Shown: piece by piece, positions 35,237-43,923 of the stretch
Position numbering within the stretch: the first letter of the stretch is position 1
How the letters are laid out: the number at the start of each line of letters is the position of its first letter
Notes under the pieces: generated by a model
Database searches by the model: none
What the model saw: only the letters and a program-made list of their open reading frames with translations
What the model was told of the DNA's origin: nothing
Program-made: the position numbers and the translations under genes
Source of the DNA: Psychromonas aquimarina ATCC BAA-1526
GTDB lineage: Bacteria; Pseudomonadota; Gammaproteobacteria; Enterobacterales; Psychromonadaceae
Direction: 5' to 3'
DNA length: 64,000 nucleotides
Assembly: GCF_000428725.1 (NCBI RefSeq)
Contig: NZ_AUAM01000012.1
Location: forward strand, 62,001 to 126,000

Positions 35237-36208
35237 ATGAAAAACAAATCCATCATTACAATTTCAACTATTTACGGAACCAGAGGTTTTCATTTCGAGA
35301 AATGGCATTCTCAATTTCTAAAAATCAGCGCAGTGATCTTTGTACTGGTGGTTTCAGCTGTTGTTTTTAACCTCTCCTACCTCAGTAAAAAAGTCGATCA
35401 GGTCAGCGCGCAGGAAGATAAACTCAAACAGCACAGCTCAACCCTGCAGTCGACCATTGAAAATTTAAGCTCTGAAAACAAAAACCTAGAGCAGGATCTG
35501 GAAAACAGAGATACCCTTATTACAGACGTTTCAACGCGCCTCGATGAGATTGAACAATACCTTGAAACAGAAAGCTATCCGGCATCATTAAGCAGCGGAA
35601 AAGACAGCGGTTTTGATCTGCGCTTAAATATCGCGGCAGTCAATTCCGCAGTACGGATTAGTTTACTGGAGTCAATACCTAACGGTGCACCGGTTAAAAA
35701 TGCCCGCCTTTCTTCTCGATTTGGTTACCGTACTCACCCGGTAACAAATAAAAAAAAGAGACACAACGGTCTCGATTTTGCGGTTAATACCGGTACGCCT
35801 GTTTATGCTACAGCCGATGGTGTAGTCGAAATTGCACGTAAAAGTAATGCCGGTTCAGGTAACTTTTTACGTATTCAGCATGGTTTCGGTTTTACTTCAT
35901 CATTTTCACATTTAAGCTCTTTTAAAGTGAAAAACGGCGACTTTGTTGAAAAAGGACAACTACTGGCAAAATCTGGTAATACAGGCCTGTCATCGGGACC
36001 GCATCTGCACTATGAAGTCAGATTTGTCGGCAGAGCACTAAATCCTCTCGCATTTGTAAAATGGGATAATAATAATTTTGATTCAATCTTTAAAAAAGAA
36101 AAGGCGGTAAAATGGGAATTTTTGGTAAGAAAAGTGGAGCGCCAAATAAGCTCTCAGCTACAACTATTATCGCAAGTGGATGCAGAATTACTGGTTCAAT
36201 CCAATTAG
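35237..36208 (+). CDS. Membrane-anchored M23 (LytM-type) peptidoglycan endopeptidase
   Basis: I use the ATG at 35237, since the N-terminus then reads as a short basic cytoplasmic part (IITISTIYGTRGFHF), one TM helix (about 32-52), a coiled coil (about 58-108) and the peptidase. The frame extends 20 codons further upstream. The catalytic zinc ligands are in RHNGLDFAV (H-x3-D) and HLHYEV (H-x-H), so the enzyme should be active. It would cut peptide cross-links in the periplasm. Its last 97 bases overlap the bactofilin gene in another frame. In Helicobacter and Proteus, M23 enzymes paired with a bactofilin (CcmA) set cell shape, so this pair probably does too (inference from those systems). Confidence 0.93.
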   Translation: MKNKSIITISTIYGTRGFHFEKWHSQFLKISAVIFVLVVSAVVFNLSYLSKKVDQVSAQEDKLKQHSSTLQSTIENLSSENKNLEQDLENRDTLITDVSTRLDEIEQYLETESYPASLSSGKDSGFDLRLNIAAVNSAVRISLLESIPNGAPVKNARLSSRFGYRTHPVTNKKKRHNGLDFAVNTGTPVYATADGVVEIARKSNAGSGNFLRIQHGFGFTSSFSHLSSFKVKNGDFVEKGQLLAKSGNTGLSSGPHLHYEVRFVGRALNPLAFVKWDNNNFDSIFKKEKAVKWEFLVRKVERQISSQLQLLSQVDAELLVQSN

Positions 36209-36579
36209 CCTGCGATATTCAAATCGACGGCCAGGTTGAAGGCAAAATCATTTCCGAAAAAATGGTGGTGATCAGTCACGAAGGCTGCGTTAAAGGTGAA
36301 ATTTTTGCTGAAAAAGTCGTAGTTAACGGTGTGGTTAACGGCTCTTGTTATGCAAATGCTGTTGAAATTCTCGAAAAAGGAAAAATTACCGGCTCGGCAT
36401 TCAGCGATAACTTAAGTATTGACCGCGGTGGTTTATTCTTTGGTGATATTCATCCGATGGAAGCATCAACAGTATCCAGCATCGACAAAAATAACAGCCA
36501 GCTGACGGCGCCGGAAAATAACAGTGGAACACCTAAACAGCTTGAAGCTGAAAGTGTCAAAAAAGTAGCCAATAAATAA
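36112..36579 (+). CDS. Bactofilin (polymer-forming cytoskeletal protein)
   Basis: The 155-residue protein has the bactofilin core from about 18 to 118: TTIIASGCRITGSIQLACDI, then DGQVEGKIISEKMVVISHEG, GEIFAEKVVVNGVVNGSCYA and GKITGSAFSDNLSIDRGG, a right-handed beta-helix that polymerises without nucleotide. N- and C-terminal tails are disordered. The start ATG lies inside the preceding M23 gene behind AAGGCGGTAAA. The long overlap (97 bases) ties the two genes translationally. Bactofilins scaffold cell-wall enzymes at curved or polar sites. Confidence 0.95.
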   Translation: MGIFGKKSGAPNKLSATTIIASGCRITGSIQLACDIQIDGQVEGKIISEKMVVISHEGCVKGEIFAEKVVVNGVVNGSCYANAVEILEKGKITGSAFSDNLSIDRGGLFFGDIHPMEASTVSSIDKNNSQLTAPENNSGTPKQLEAESVKKVANK

Positions 36580-36656
36580 TATATACCTATGATACCTCAA
36601 GGTGCTTTATCAGGACTCATCTTGAAGTAATATGGATATAGATTACCGGACATCAA

Positions 36657-36691
36657 AACAGCCGTAAATATTTTAAATGTTTACGGCTGTT
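36657..36691. terminator. Bidirectional intrinsic terminator
   Basis: AACAGCCGTAAA pairs with TTTACGGCTGTT around an 11-base loop. It lies between the bactofilin gene and the convergent binding-protein gene, and the last codons of the latter form part of one arm. Confidence 0.88.
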
Positions 36692-37454
36692 CATTTTCCT
36701 TATTCTGAACAGGAGGCTTAATCCCATACTGCTGATAAATATGAGTAATTTCACCAGACGTTACCATATTGAGCAGACTCTTATTAAGCAGACTAAACAT
36801 TCTACTGCCGGCATACTTTTTAGGCATGCCGTAATAATTCCCGTTTTTTTGAATATACTTATAATTCGCATAGGCATAATCACTTATTTTATGCTTCCGC
36901 AGCGCATCTTCAAGCGATTCCCGATCAAGTACCACCATGGTATCAAATCTGCCCCGCTTGAACATTCTCACCATATTTGTATCATCCATATGCACCTGCT
37001 TTTCAAGGCCGTTATCTTCATTAAAACGTTTGAAATAAGCTGTGCCTCTCTTAACAGCTATTTTTAGCCCGTATAGATCTTCATAGTGGTTAATCAGATC
37101 TTCGTTACCCTTTTTGACTAAAAATATAATATCCTTATTCTGGTAACCAATTGGACCAAGAAAAGCGATAAACTTTTCTCTGGCTTCGTTTCTCACTGTC
37201 CTGGGTAAAATATCAACACTACCCTCTTTTACCCCCTTTAAGCTTCTAATAAAAGGCGCCTTCCGCCACTTTATTTTATAACCTGTTTTATCTGCAGCCT
37301 GTTCAATAATTTCTTTCAGAGGGCCGGAGAACTGATTTCCTGAAACAACCATTTCCGGCGGGCGATGGCGAAAATCTGCCCGCAGAGTTTTCACTGCAGC
37401 ATGGGCCGCTGTAAAAGTAAGCATTAAAATTAACAGCATGGTTACTTTCTTCAC
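36681..37454 (-). CDS. Periplasmic solute-binding protein family 3
   Basis: The GTG start follows GGGAGCAAAG. A signal peptide (KKVTMLLILMLTFTAAHA) precedes a bilobal binding-protein fold of 257 residues in total, with FSGPLKEIIEQAADKTGYKI, then RSLKGVKEGSVDILPRTVRN, typical of amino-acid-type SBP_bac_3 proteins. The canonical Asp/Arg ligand pair is not obvious. No ABC permease is near, so it may serve a remote transporter or a sensor. Three bases of non-canonical length are absent; the gene is intact. Confidence 0.88.
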   Translation of the reverse strand: MKKVTMLLILMLTFTAAHAAVKTLRADFRHRPPEMVVSGNQFSGPLKEIIEQAADKTGYKIKWRKAPFIRSLKGVKEGSVDILPRTVRNEAREKFIAFLGPIGYQNKDIIFLVKKGNEDLINHYEDLYGLKIAVKRGTAYFKRFNEDNGLEKQVHMDDTNMVRMFKRGRFDTMVVLDRESLEDALRKHKISDYAYANYKYIQKNGNYYGMPKKYAGSRMFSLLNKSLLNMVTSGEITHIYQQYGIKPPVQNKENEQP

Positions 37455-37492
37455 CTTTGCTCCCTACCTCACTCTTACTAAATCAAATTCAA

Positions 37493-39322
37493 CTATTGTC
37501 CTAGTTCAAAAGCGCCTATATCTGGTTTCGATCCCTTATAACTAAGCGCAATGCCGTCTCCTTGCTTCCAGGTAAGGGCTTTGTCCAGGATAATCATTTT
37601 ACGCTTATGATTGATATGAATAATCACCGCTGTTGCACTACGCCCTTCAATCTGCACCCTGTCACCGACCTCTCCCGGAATAGCAAAACCATCATAAAAA
37701 GAGTTAACATCAGCAAGCTGCAGTGTAGTACCGGATCCGGAGGCACTGGTTACCGTACTCAGAAAGGCGCCGCTGTCCACCATAGGGCTGGCAGAGTGCA
37801 GTCGGTAGTCATTGCCGTATTCATCAACAAAAAGCGGATCTTCAGCCAGATTTTCAGAGAAACTAATTGCCCCCAGGTTATTCTCAAAACCTTTAATAGT
37901 ATAAGCTTCTGGATTACCCCATAATCCCAGCACGTCTTCGCCTGCACGGCTGGCGATATTATTATTAATAAAACGATCCCCGCTTTTTAAACGAGAAAGC
38001 AGCAGGATCTGTTTGGCACTGCTGTCGTAACACTGCTCCTGACTAAGCCCCTGGTTATCCCATAAGATATTGTTTTTATATTGATTATCCGCCATTTTGT
38101 TAATCGGTTTGCCGATCGCGACAGCCGTACACCAGTTATTGTGAAAGGTATTATTGTAAATACGATTACCGTAATTATAGGTCGCCTCATCACGATACGA
38201 AGCCATAGCAAGCCCTGCATTTACACGGTAAAACAGATTGCCGCGGATAATGCCGTTCTGCCCCGCATACTGGATGCCGTTGCCGCCGCTGGTCGAGTAA
38301 TACCTTACCGAGTCCCGGAAAATATTTCCCTCAATAAGATTGTATTGTGTGCTGTTCAGCACAGCCTTTCTTTGCGCAAACTCACCGTTTCCATGCCAGG
38401 CTAAGGTTGATGATTCACAGTCAAATACTGAGCCGAGTTTCTGGTTTTTATTACTGAACTGGTTATTACGAATAACGTTATAACTGCCGCATTTAATATT
38501 CCAGAGATCATGACCAGCTAGATCCATACGGTTGCCCTCAACCAGATTATGATTGGAATGAATAATCGCCAGAGAGTCGGTACCTTTATAGAAGCGGTTG
38601 TTTAAAATGCGGTTGTAATGGCTGAAAGCAACATATAAACCGCCGCGTTTACTGGATCCACGTCCGTTGTTCCAGATCTTTGACTCATGAAAACTGCTGC
38701 TGCTGATAATGTTATAATGCGAGTTTAATAACCGTCCAAAACCAATTGAACCGCGTACATCAATCTCATTCACCAGTACGTAGGAAACCTGATCCAGCCA
38801 AATCGGTCCGTATTCCTCGGCGCCGTCCCAGGAATCAACACCGACCAGAGTCACCACCTCTCCAGGATAAGCAGAATACCCAAGATAAGCATCGGCGCTG
38901 CCCGAGGTGCTGACATGAAGCACTTCCCGGTAATCACCGCCGCGGATCAGAAAATTAATACCGGGAGCGGCGGCAGCACCGGAAGCTGCAATACTAAAAA
39001 AGGCTCTTTCACTGCCGCCGCCGCAGGCCCGGCTGGATGGATTGTAATCGCCGCATGACAGCTTAAGCTTATTGTCAATATATAAGGTGGAAGTAAAACC
39101 AAAAGATTCAGCTATCAGTGTAGGTAGAACGGTTGGTCCGGATACGGGGCCAGGCACAGCTTCAGGTTCAGCTCCTGTATCTGCAAAAACCGGCTCTACC
39201 GCTGGGGGTTCCAGCGCCCCCGCCGATAACAGGGCTTCTCCTTTTCCGCCGGAGGCACAGCCGGAAAGCAGAAATAACAGTAAAAAAAACGGACTTATTA
39301 ACTTAAGCATATTGATATACAT
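37493..39322 (-). CDS. Right-handed beta-helix lipoprotein, 609 residues
   Basis: Several ATGs are possible. I choose 39322, nine bases behind AAGG; the frame begins three codons earlier. The lipobox LLFLLSGCASG indicates an acylated Cys. A low-complexity Pro/Ala/Gly/Glu linker (to about 65) leads to a domain of many short repeats with N-x-I-x-x-N-x-F/I and 'IIRGNLFYR', 'NRIYNNTFHNN', 'NLVEGNRMD'. This is the pattern of parallel beta-helix (PbH1) proteins such as pectate lyases, alginate lyases and epimerases. A C-terminal part ends in GSKPDIGAFELG, the usual end for such secreted 'choice-of-anchor'-type helices. Enzymatic activity cannot be assigned. The surface-exposed or periplasmic location follows from the lipobox. 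Confidence 0.9.
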   Translation of the reverse strand: MYINMLKLISPFFLLLFLLSGCASGGKGEALLSAGALEPPAVEPVFADTGAEPEAVPGPVSGPTVLPTLIAESFGFTSTLYIDNKLKLSCGDYNPSSRACGGGSERAFFSIAASGAAAAPGINFLIRGGDYREVLHVSTSGSADAYLGYSAYPGEVVTLVGVDSWDGAEEYGPIWLDQVSYVLVNEIDVRGSIGFGRLLNSHYNIISSSSFHESKIWNNGRGSSKRGGLYVAFSHYNRILNNRFYKGTDSLAIIHSNHNLVEGNRMDLAGHDLWNIKCGSYNVIRNNQFSNKNQKLGSVFDCESSTLAWHGNGEFAQRKAVLNSTQYNLIEGNIFRDSVRYYSTSGGNGIQYAGQNGIIRGNLFYRVNAGLAMASYRDEATYNYGNRIYNNTFHNNWCTAVAIGKPINKMADNQYKNNILWDNQGLSQEQCYDSSAKQILLLSRLKSGDRFINNNIASRAGEDVLGLWGNPEAYTIKGFENNLGAISFSENLAEDPLFVDEYGNDYRLHSASPMVDSGAFLSTVTSASGSGTTLQLADVNSFYDGFAIPGEVGDRVQIEGRSATAVIIHINHKRKMIILDKALTWKQGDGIALSYKGSKPDIGAFELGQ

Positions 39323-39524
39323 TATGACCATCCTTGTATTCTCTACAGCAGCATTAAATATCTATCTGCTTCAAATTATATCAGCCATTTCATCATTCAC
39401 CTGTTTAACAGCAAAAGAAGTCAGCTAAAAAAATAATAGTCTTTTCAGACTGAATTCACTTGAATAAACTGTAATATAGCCTGGCATTACATCTTTTCCT
39501 GTATCGACAATAGAAGATAAACAC

Positions 39525-40406
39525 ATGAATATTCAACATCTAAAGGCATTTGTTCTAGCTAATCAACTAGGGTCTATTTCAGCTGCTGCTAAGTCTATGG
39601 GCAAACGACAGTCTCAAGTCAGTCAGTGGATTGCAAATCTAGAAATTGACTTAGGAGCAGCACTGTTTGAGCGGACCGGCAACAGCACGCATTTAAGTGA
39701 ACAGGGTCAAACACTGCTGCCGATGATTGTTCATACACTAAGTCAGGCAGAAAAACTCTCTGCCTGTGCACAGGCTCTATGCAGTAATGAACCGGTGACT
39801 TTACGCCTCGGCATTGATAATTTTATTCCTCCGTCCAGCCTGCACCGAGCGCTTGTTTCTGCACTGACTGAGCTGCCGGTCAATATTGAAGTTTCCAGTG
39901 ATGAGCGCAGAGTGCTGACTGAACAGCTTCAGGATAAAAGCCTGGATATCGCGCTGCTCAGTGAAGGTGAAGCCCTACATTATAACGATTATGAATACTG
40001 CCGTCTGGGCTGTTATCGAGATATTTTAGTTGTCGGCCGGGGACATGTTTTATCTCAGCAAGCAGCAGTCACTACAGAAATGCTCTCAGAATTTCGCGAG
40101 TTGATCTGGACACGCGAAGAGATAACAGAAGATAACGAACCGGGTTACAGCAGCTGCTACGGGACATTTTCGGACTTATCTACACTGCTGGCTGTGCTTA
40201 AAAGCGGCATTGGTTATGCGTTTCTGCCGCAGGATATGATTAAAACAGAACTCGACGGACAGGAGTTATCTCTTTTACAAACAGACTTTGAACAAAAGCA
40301 GATAACACGGCGCGTCGAGTTATTATGGCAGCCGGGACTGCAGCAGACCCGCCAGGGAACTAAGCTGCTCAATATTATTAAAAAACAGCATGAATTCATG
40401 TGCTAG
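39525..40406 (+). CDS. LysR-family transcriptional regulator
   Basis: The 293-residue protein has the LysR winged HTH at 1-60 (HLKAFVLANQLGSISAAAKS, then RQSQVSQWIANLEIDLG and LFERTGN) and a periplasmic-binding-like effector domain after about 90. GAAGATAAAC precedes the ATG. It is divergent from the beta-helix lipoprotein gene and convergent with the amidohydrolase gene, so either could be its target; LysR proteins typically regulate the divergent neighbour. Effector unknown. Confidence 0.95.
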   Translation: MNIQHLKAFVLANQLGSISAAAKSMGKRQSQVSQWIANLEIDLGAALFERTGNSTHLSEQGQTLLPMIVHTLSQAEKLSACAQALCSNEPVTLRLGIDNFIPPSSLHRALVSALTELPVNIEVSSDERRVLTEQLQDKSLDIALLSEGEALHYNDYEYCRLGCYRDILVVGRGHVLSQQAAVTTEMLSEFRELIWTREEITEDNEPGYSSCYGTFSDLSTLLAVLKSGIGYAFLPQDMIKTELDGQELSLLQTDFEQKQITRRVELLWQPGLQQTRQGTKLLNIIKKQHEFMC

Positions 40407-40415
40407 AAATGAACT

Positions 40416-40438
40416 GTGCCCGCATTATTTACGGGCAC
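40416..40438. terminator. Intrinsic terminator between LysR and amidohydrolase genes
   Basis: GTGCCCG pairs with CGGGCAC around a 9-base loop, followed by TTTAT on the plus strand. It lies between two convergent genes. Confidence 0.78.
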
Positions 40439-40453
40439 TTTATGCAGCAGTTA

Positions 40454-42130
40454 TTACTCCGCTGCAAAGACGATTTCCCCCTGGAGCATGGTCATTAAGA
40501 TCTGCGTATCTGCAATAAACTGCGGTGCAAGTTTAGTGATGTCTTTATCCAGGACCACCAGATCCGCAGATTTTCCAACAGCAATCGAACCGGTTATATC
40601 ATCAAGCCCAAGGCTCACAGCAGCATTAATGGTGTAGGCATCAACAGCTGCATCTATATCCGGCAGACCTTGCTCGCCCATAATAAGACTGTTTGCAATA
40701 CCGGCCAGAGGATTAATATCATGGACATTCCAGTCACTGCTGAGACTGACATTCGCGCCGCTGTTATAAACAGTGCCGACCTGCATCAGTGAAGCGCTGC
40801 GTTTTTTACCGATAAAAGGCTCTGCCCAGGCATGATCATGGTAGGCAATATAATCTGAGCCAACCTGGAAATCTGCACTCACATCCAGCGTTTTAAAACG
40901 TTTTATATCATCAGCCTGCACCATTTCTACATGGGTTAACGTATAATCACGATCGCCCCCTTTACTGCGTATATATTCAACCGCATTTAGTGATTCATGA
41001 ACAGCACCGTCACCAATGGCATGAATATGGGCACCGTAACCTATCTTATCAAGCGCAGACAGCCAGTCTTTCATCTTTTCCGGTGCGATATAATTAATTC
41101 CGTAAGGCTGATCTTCAATATAGGTAAAGCGGTAAGGGGCCAGCGTTTTGGCTGTACCGTTAATTAAGATACCGTCACTGTACATCTTTACCTGATCAAC
41201 AATCAGACGAGCTCCCGGCTCCTTTGAGCGAATTTTCTGCAGATACTGCAGCTGCGGAGCGCTGCTGTCCTGCGGATAAATCCACGGACGCAGTGATACA
41301 CGCGCGCTTAAATCACCATTCTTTTCAGCAGCTTTCCATACCTCATACCAGCCGCGCTTCCAGTACAGGCGTCCGTCACCAATAGTGGTAATACCGTGCA
41401 CGGCAGCCTCTTCTAATCCGGCTAATAAACCTTTATAACTTTGTCTGAATTTATCCTGCAGGCTGTTCCAGGCTATTTCCATAACAATATCACCGGCATT
41501 ATCCAGTAAAATACCATTTAACTCTGCGCTGACAGGATCCGTTAATATTTTACCGCCCTGCGGCTCTGGGGAGTCTTTGCTGATACCTGCCAGTTTAAGT
41601 GCCTGAGAATTAACCCACATAGAATGTGAAGTCTGCTCCATCAATACCACAGGTCGATCGGGAAATATTTTATCCAGCACCTGCAGCGGCGTACGTCTAT
41701 TAGCTTCACTCAAAATAAGATCCAGTGAAAAACCGTAACCGGTCAGCCACTTCTGATCGCGGCTCTGTTTACGGCACAGCTTCAGGTAGGGAATCTGCTC
41801 TTCAAGTCCGGCATCAGCTCCCAGTTCACAGTTACCACCGGCATCTGATGCCGCTTCAAAAACATGATTATGATTATCAACAAACCCCGGCAGCACCATG
41901 GCTCCGTCCATATTCAGCACTTTAGTCTGCGCACTGCGGTAGCGCTCTGCCCCCTGATTATCGCCGATATAAATAATTTTCCCCTGGTGAACAGCTAAAG
42001 CCTGTGCAGGCTCCTCGCTATAAATCAGCGCATTATTAATAATCGTGTCAGCATATTCAGCTGCATTTAACGGCTGTACGCTCATCAGTGCAGCTCCTAA
42101 TAAAAGAGCCTGTGGTATTTTACTCATCAT
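40454..42130 (-). CDS. Exported amidohydrolase of the YtcJ/amidohydrolase-3 family
   Basis: Adjacent ATGs at 42130 and 42127 follow AAAGGATTTA; the open frame extends 10 codons further. A signal peptide (KIPQALLLGAALMSVQPLNAA) is present, so the enzyme is periplasmic. Metal-ligand motifs are GFVDNHNHVFEAA (H-x-H), the Lys region IVDQVKMYSDGILING, and AHIHAIGDGAVH followed by LTHVEMVQADD, with SDWNVHDINPLAGI near the end. This set marks the YtcJ-like group, which hydrolyses C-N bonds in cyclic or N-acylated substrates. The actual substrate is unknown. It is the first gene of its own unit and converges with a LysR gene. Confidence 0.93.
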   Translation of the reverse strand: MMSKIPQALLLGAALMSVQPLNAAEYADTIINNALIYSEEPAQALAVHQGKIIYIGDNQGAERYRSAQTKVLNMDGAMVLPGFVDNHNHVFEAASDAGGNCELGADAGLEEQIPYLKLCRKQSRDQKWLTGYGFSLDLILSEANRRTPLQVLDKIFPDRPVVLMEQTSHSMWVNSQALKLAGISKDSPEPQGGKILTDPVSAELNGILLDNAGDIVMEIAWNSLQDKFRQSYKGLLAGLEEAAVHGITTIGDGRLYWKRGWYEVWKAAEKNGDLSARVSLRPWIYPQDSSAPQLQYLQKIRSKEPGARLIVDQVKMYSDGILINGTAKTLAPYRFTYIEDQPYGINYIAPEKMKDWLSALDKIGYGAHIHAIGDGAVHESLNAVEYIRSKGGDRDYTLTHVEMVQADDIKRFKTLDVSADFQVGSDYIAYHDHAWAEPFIGKKRSASLMQVGTVYNSGANVSLSSDWNVHDINPLAGIANSLIMGEQGLPDIDAAVDAYTINAAVSLGLDDITGSIAVGKSADLVVLDKDITKLAPQFIADTQILMTMLQGEIVFAAE

Positions 42131-42372
42131 TAAATCCTTTTTTGTCTGACTGAGCAGCATGCTTGTATTTATATACTGCTCAGTATAATTGCTTTTTCTA
42201 CCGTTCCACCCGGCAAGCTTAAAAGAAACAAACTGCTAATAAAAAATACTCACTATCATGATTTTGTGATACTGAATAGAACTACCGCACTCACCGTCTG
42301 ACTTCACCTATACTTATCTGCAGCAACACTTTTTAATAAACAGATTCAGAGAAACAAAAACACAGGATTTTT

Positions 42373-43521
42373 ATGAAAAAATTCTTTATCGTGATCATCT
42401 GCATGCTGATGATCAGCGGCTCTTATCAGGATCAAGCCCTGCACTGGAAATTAGTAGAATATCGGGCTAAAGGGCAGATTGTGCATATGCATGCCTGGGG
42501 AGGAAGTGAAAAGATAAATAAATATCTCCACTGGCTAAGTACACGTCTGCTGAAGGAATACGGCGTAACTTTAAAGCATGTCAAAATTAATGACCCGGCA
42601 GATCTGCTTCCAGTATTCATGCGCCAGAAAAAGGCTGGAAGAAACAGCAATGGAGAAGTCGATATTCTCTGGGTTAACGGCGAAACCTTCAAAAAAATGA
42701 AACAGCACAGGCTGCTGGCAAAGCCCTTCTCGACACGGCTTCCTAACTGGGTACTGGTCAATAAATCACTGCCCGTCGACACTGACTTTTCCGAACCGAC
42801 ACTCGGATTAGAAGTGCCCTGGGGCATAGGACAACTGCTTTTTATCTACGATGAAAATCAGGTAAATACCCCTCCAAAAAGTTTTTCGGAGCTGCTCAGC
42901 TACGCAAAACTGTCTCCGAATAAATTAACCTACCCGAAGCCGCCCTCTTTTCTCGGCAGCAGTTTTCTTAAAGCGGCCCTGCTGGAATTAAGTACGGATA
43001 AAAACCCCCTTTATCAGGAAGTTGATCCGGAGACTTTTCAGCAGTTCAGCGCACCTTTATGGTCCTATTTAGATAAATTTCATGATGTCGCCTGGCAGCA
43101 GGGTAAGGAGTTTCCGGCCGGTAGTGCGCAGATGATAAAGCTGTTAAACGATGGAGCTTTGGACCTTGCACTCACTTTTAATCCCAATGAAGTACTCAGC
43201 GCACAGGCTAACGGTTCATTAAACTCTTCAACGCAGATTTATGCATTTACAAGCGGCGCATTAACCCAGGCGCATTTCCTGACTATTCCCTGGAATGCCA
43301 ACACCGAAGCCGGCGCCTTAGTTGCAATAAACTTTATGCTCAGCCCGGAGGCTCAATCGGTAAAAGGAGAGTTTTCAGTATGGGGAGATCCAACCATTCT
43401 AGCGCCGCAGTATGTAACAGGCATAGCTAAAAAAACCAAACTATTTAAACCTATCGCAGAGCCGCATTCAAGCTGGCAAAATGCGCTCAACAATGAATGG
43501 CTACAAAGATACGATGATTAA
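42373..43521 (+). CDS. YnjB-like ABC-type periplasmic binding protein, without its permease
   Basis: A signal peptide (KKFFIVIICMLMISGS) precedes a 382-residue protein closely following YnjB of E. coli: VHMHAWGGSEKINKYLHWLS, VDILWVNGETFKKMKQ, LPNWVLVNKSLPVDTDF, PWGIGQLLFIYDE, TYPKPPSFLGSSFLKAALLE, and WGDPTILAPQ. The E. coli counterpart lies in ynjBCD next to permease and ATPase genes; its ligand is not established. Here the next gene is a chemoreceptor and no permease is seen up- or downstream. AGGATTTTT precedes the ATG. Confidence 0.9.
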   Translation: MKKFFIVIICMLMISGSYQDQALHWKLVEYRAKGQIVHMHAWGGSEKINKYLHWLSTRLLKEYGVTLKHVKINDPADLLPVFMRQKKAGRNSNGEVDILWVNGETFKKMKQHRLLAKPFSTRLPNWVLVNKSLPVDTDFSEPTLGLEVPWGIGQLLFIYDENQVNTPPKSFSELLSYAKLSPNKLTYPKPPSFLGSSFLKAALLELSTDKNPLYQEVDPETFQQFSAPLWSYLDKFHDVAWQQGKEFPAGSAQMIKLLNDGALDLALTFNPNEVLSAQANGSLNSSTQIYAFTSGALTQAHFLTIPWNANTEAGALVAINFMLSPEAQSVKGEFSVWGDPTILAPQYVTGIAKKTKLFKPIAEPHSSWQNALNNEWLQRYDD

Positions 43522-43923
43522 AAAAACATCAAACGAACGGAGCCAGATCACATTTTCAACACTGCGCACACAACAACTATAAACCGCACATAAAACAACT
43601 GTAAGTAACACATATACAAAGCAATAAGCAGCATTAAAATAGCAAAAAAAAATTGCAGCGTTATATTTAAAAAATACAGATAGTGACTGTAAGCAAAGCT
43701 GTCATAAAATATTTTAGCTGCATAGATCCATACGTGCTCAGATAACTAATTGATCTGTTTTGATATTTTAAAAGATGCCTTTAACCAGGCAATACTACAA
43801 GCATAATTGAAGTTTTATTTCCGAAAATTGAGCATCGCAGTTAGCCTATTGGCATATTAAGTCCGCTTACAGTAGAGTGCATAAGCTATACATAATTTGC
43901 ACTAAAAACATAAAGGAATATAT
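43522..43923. other. 402-base intergenic region
   Basis: AT-rich sequence between the binding-protein and chemoreceptor genes, both plus strand. I see no terminator of the usual kind, no ORF and no repeat. The chemoreceptor promoter should be near 43850-43910. Confidence 0.45.
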
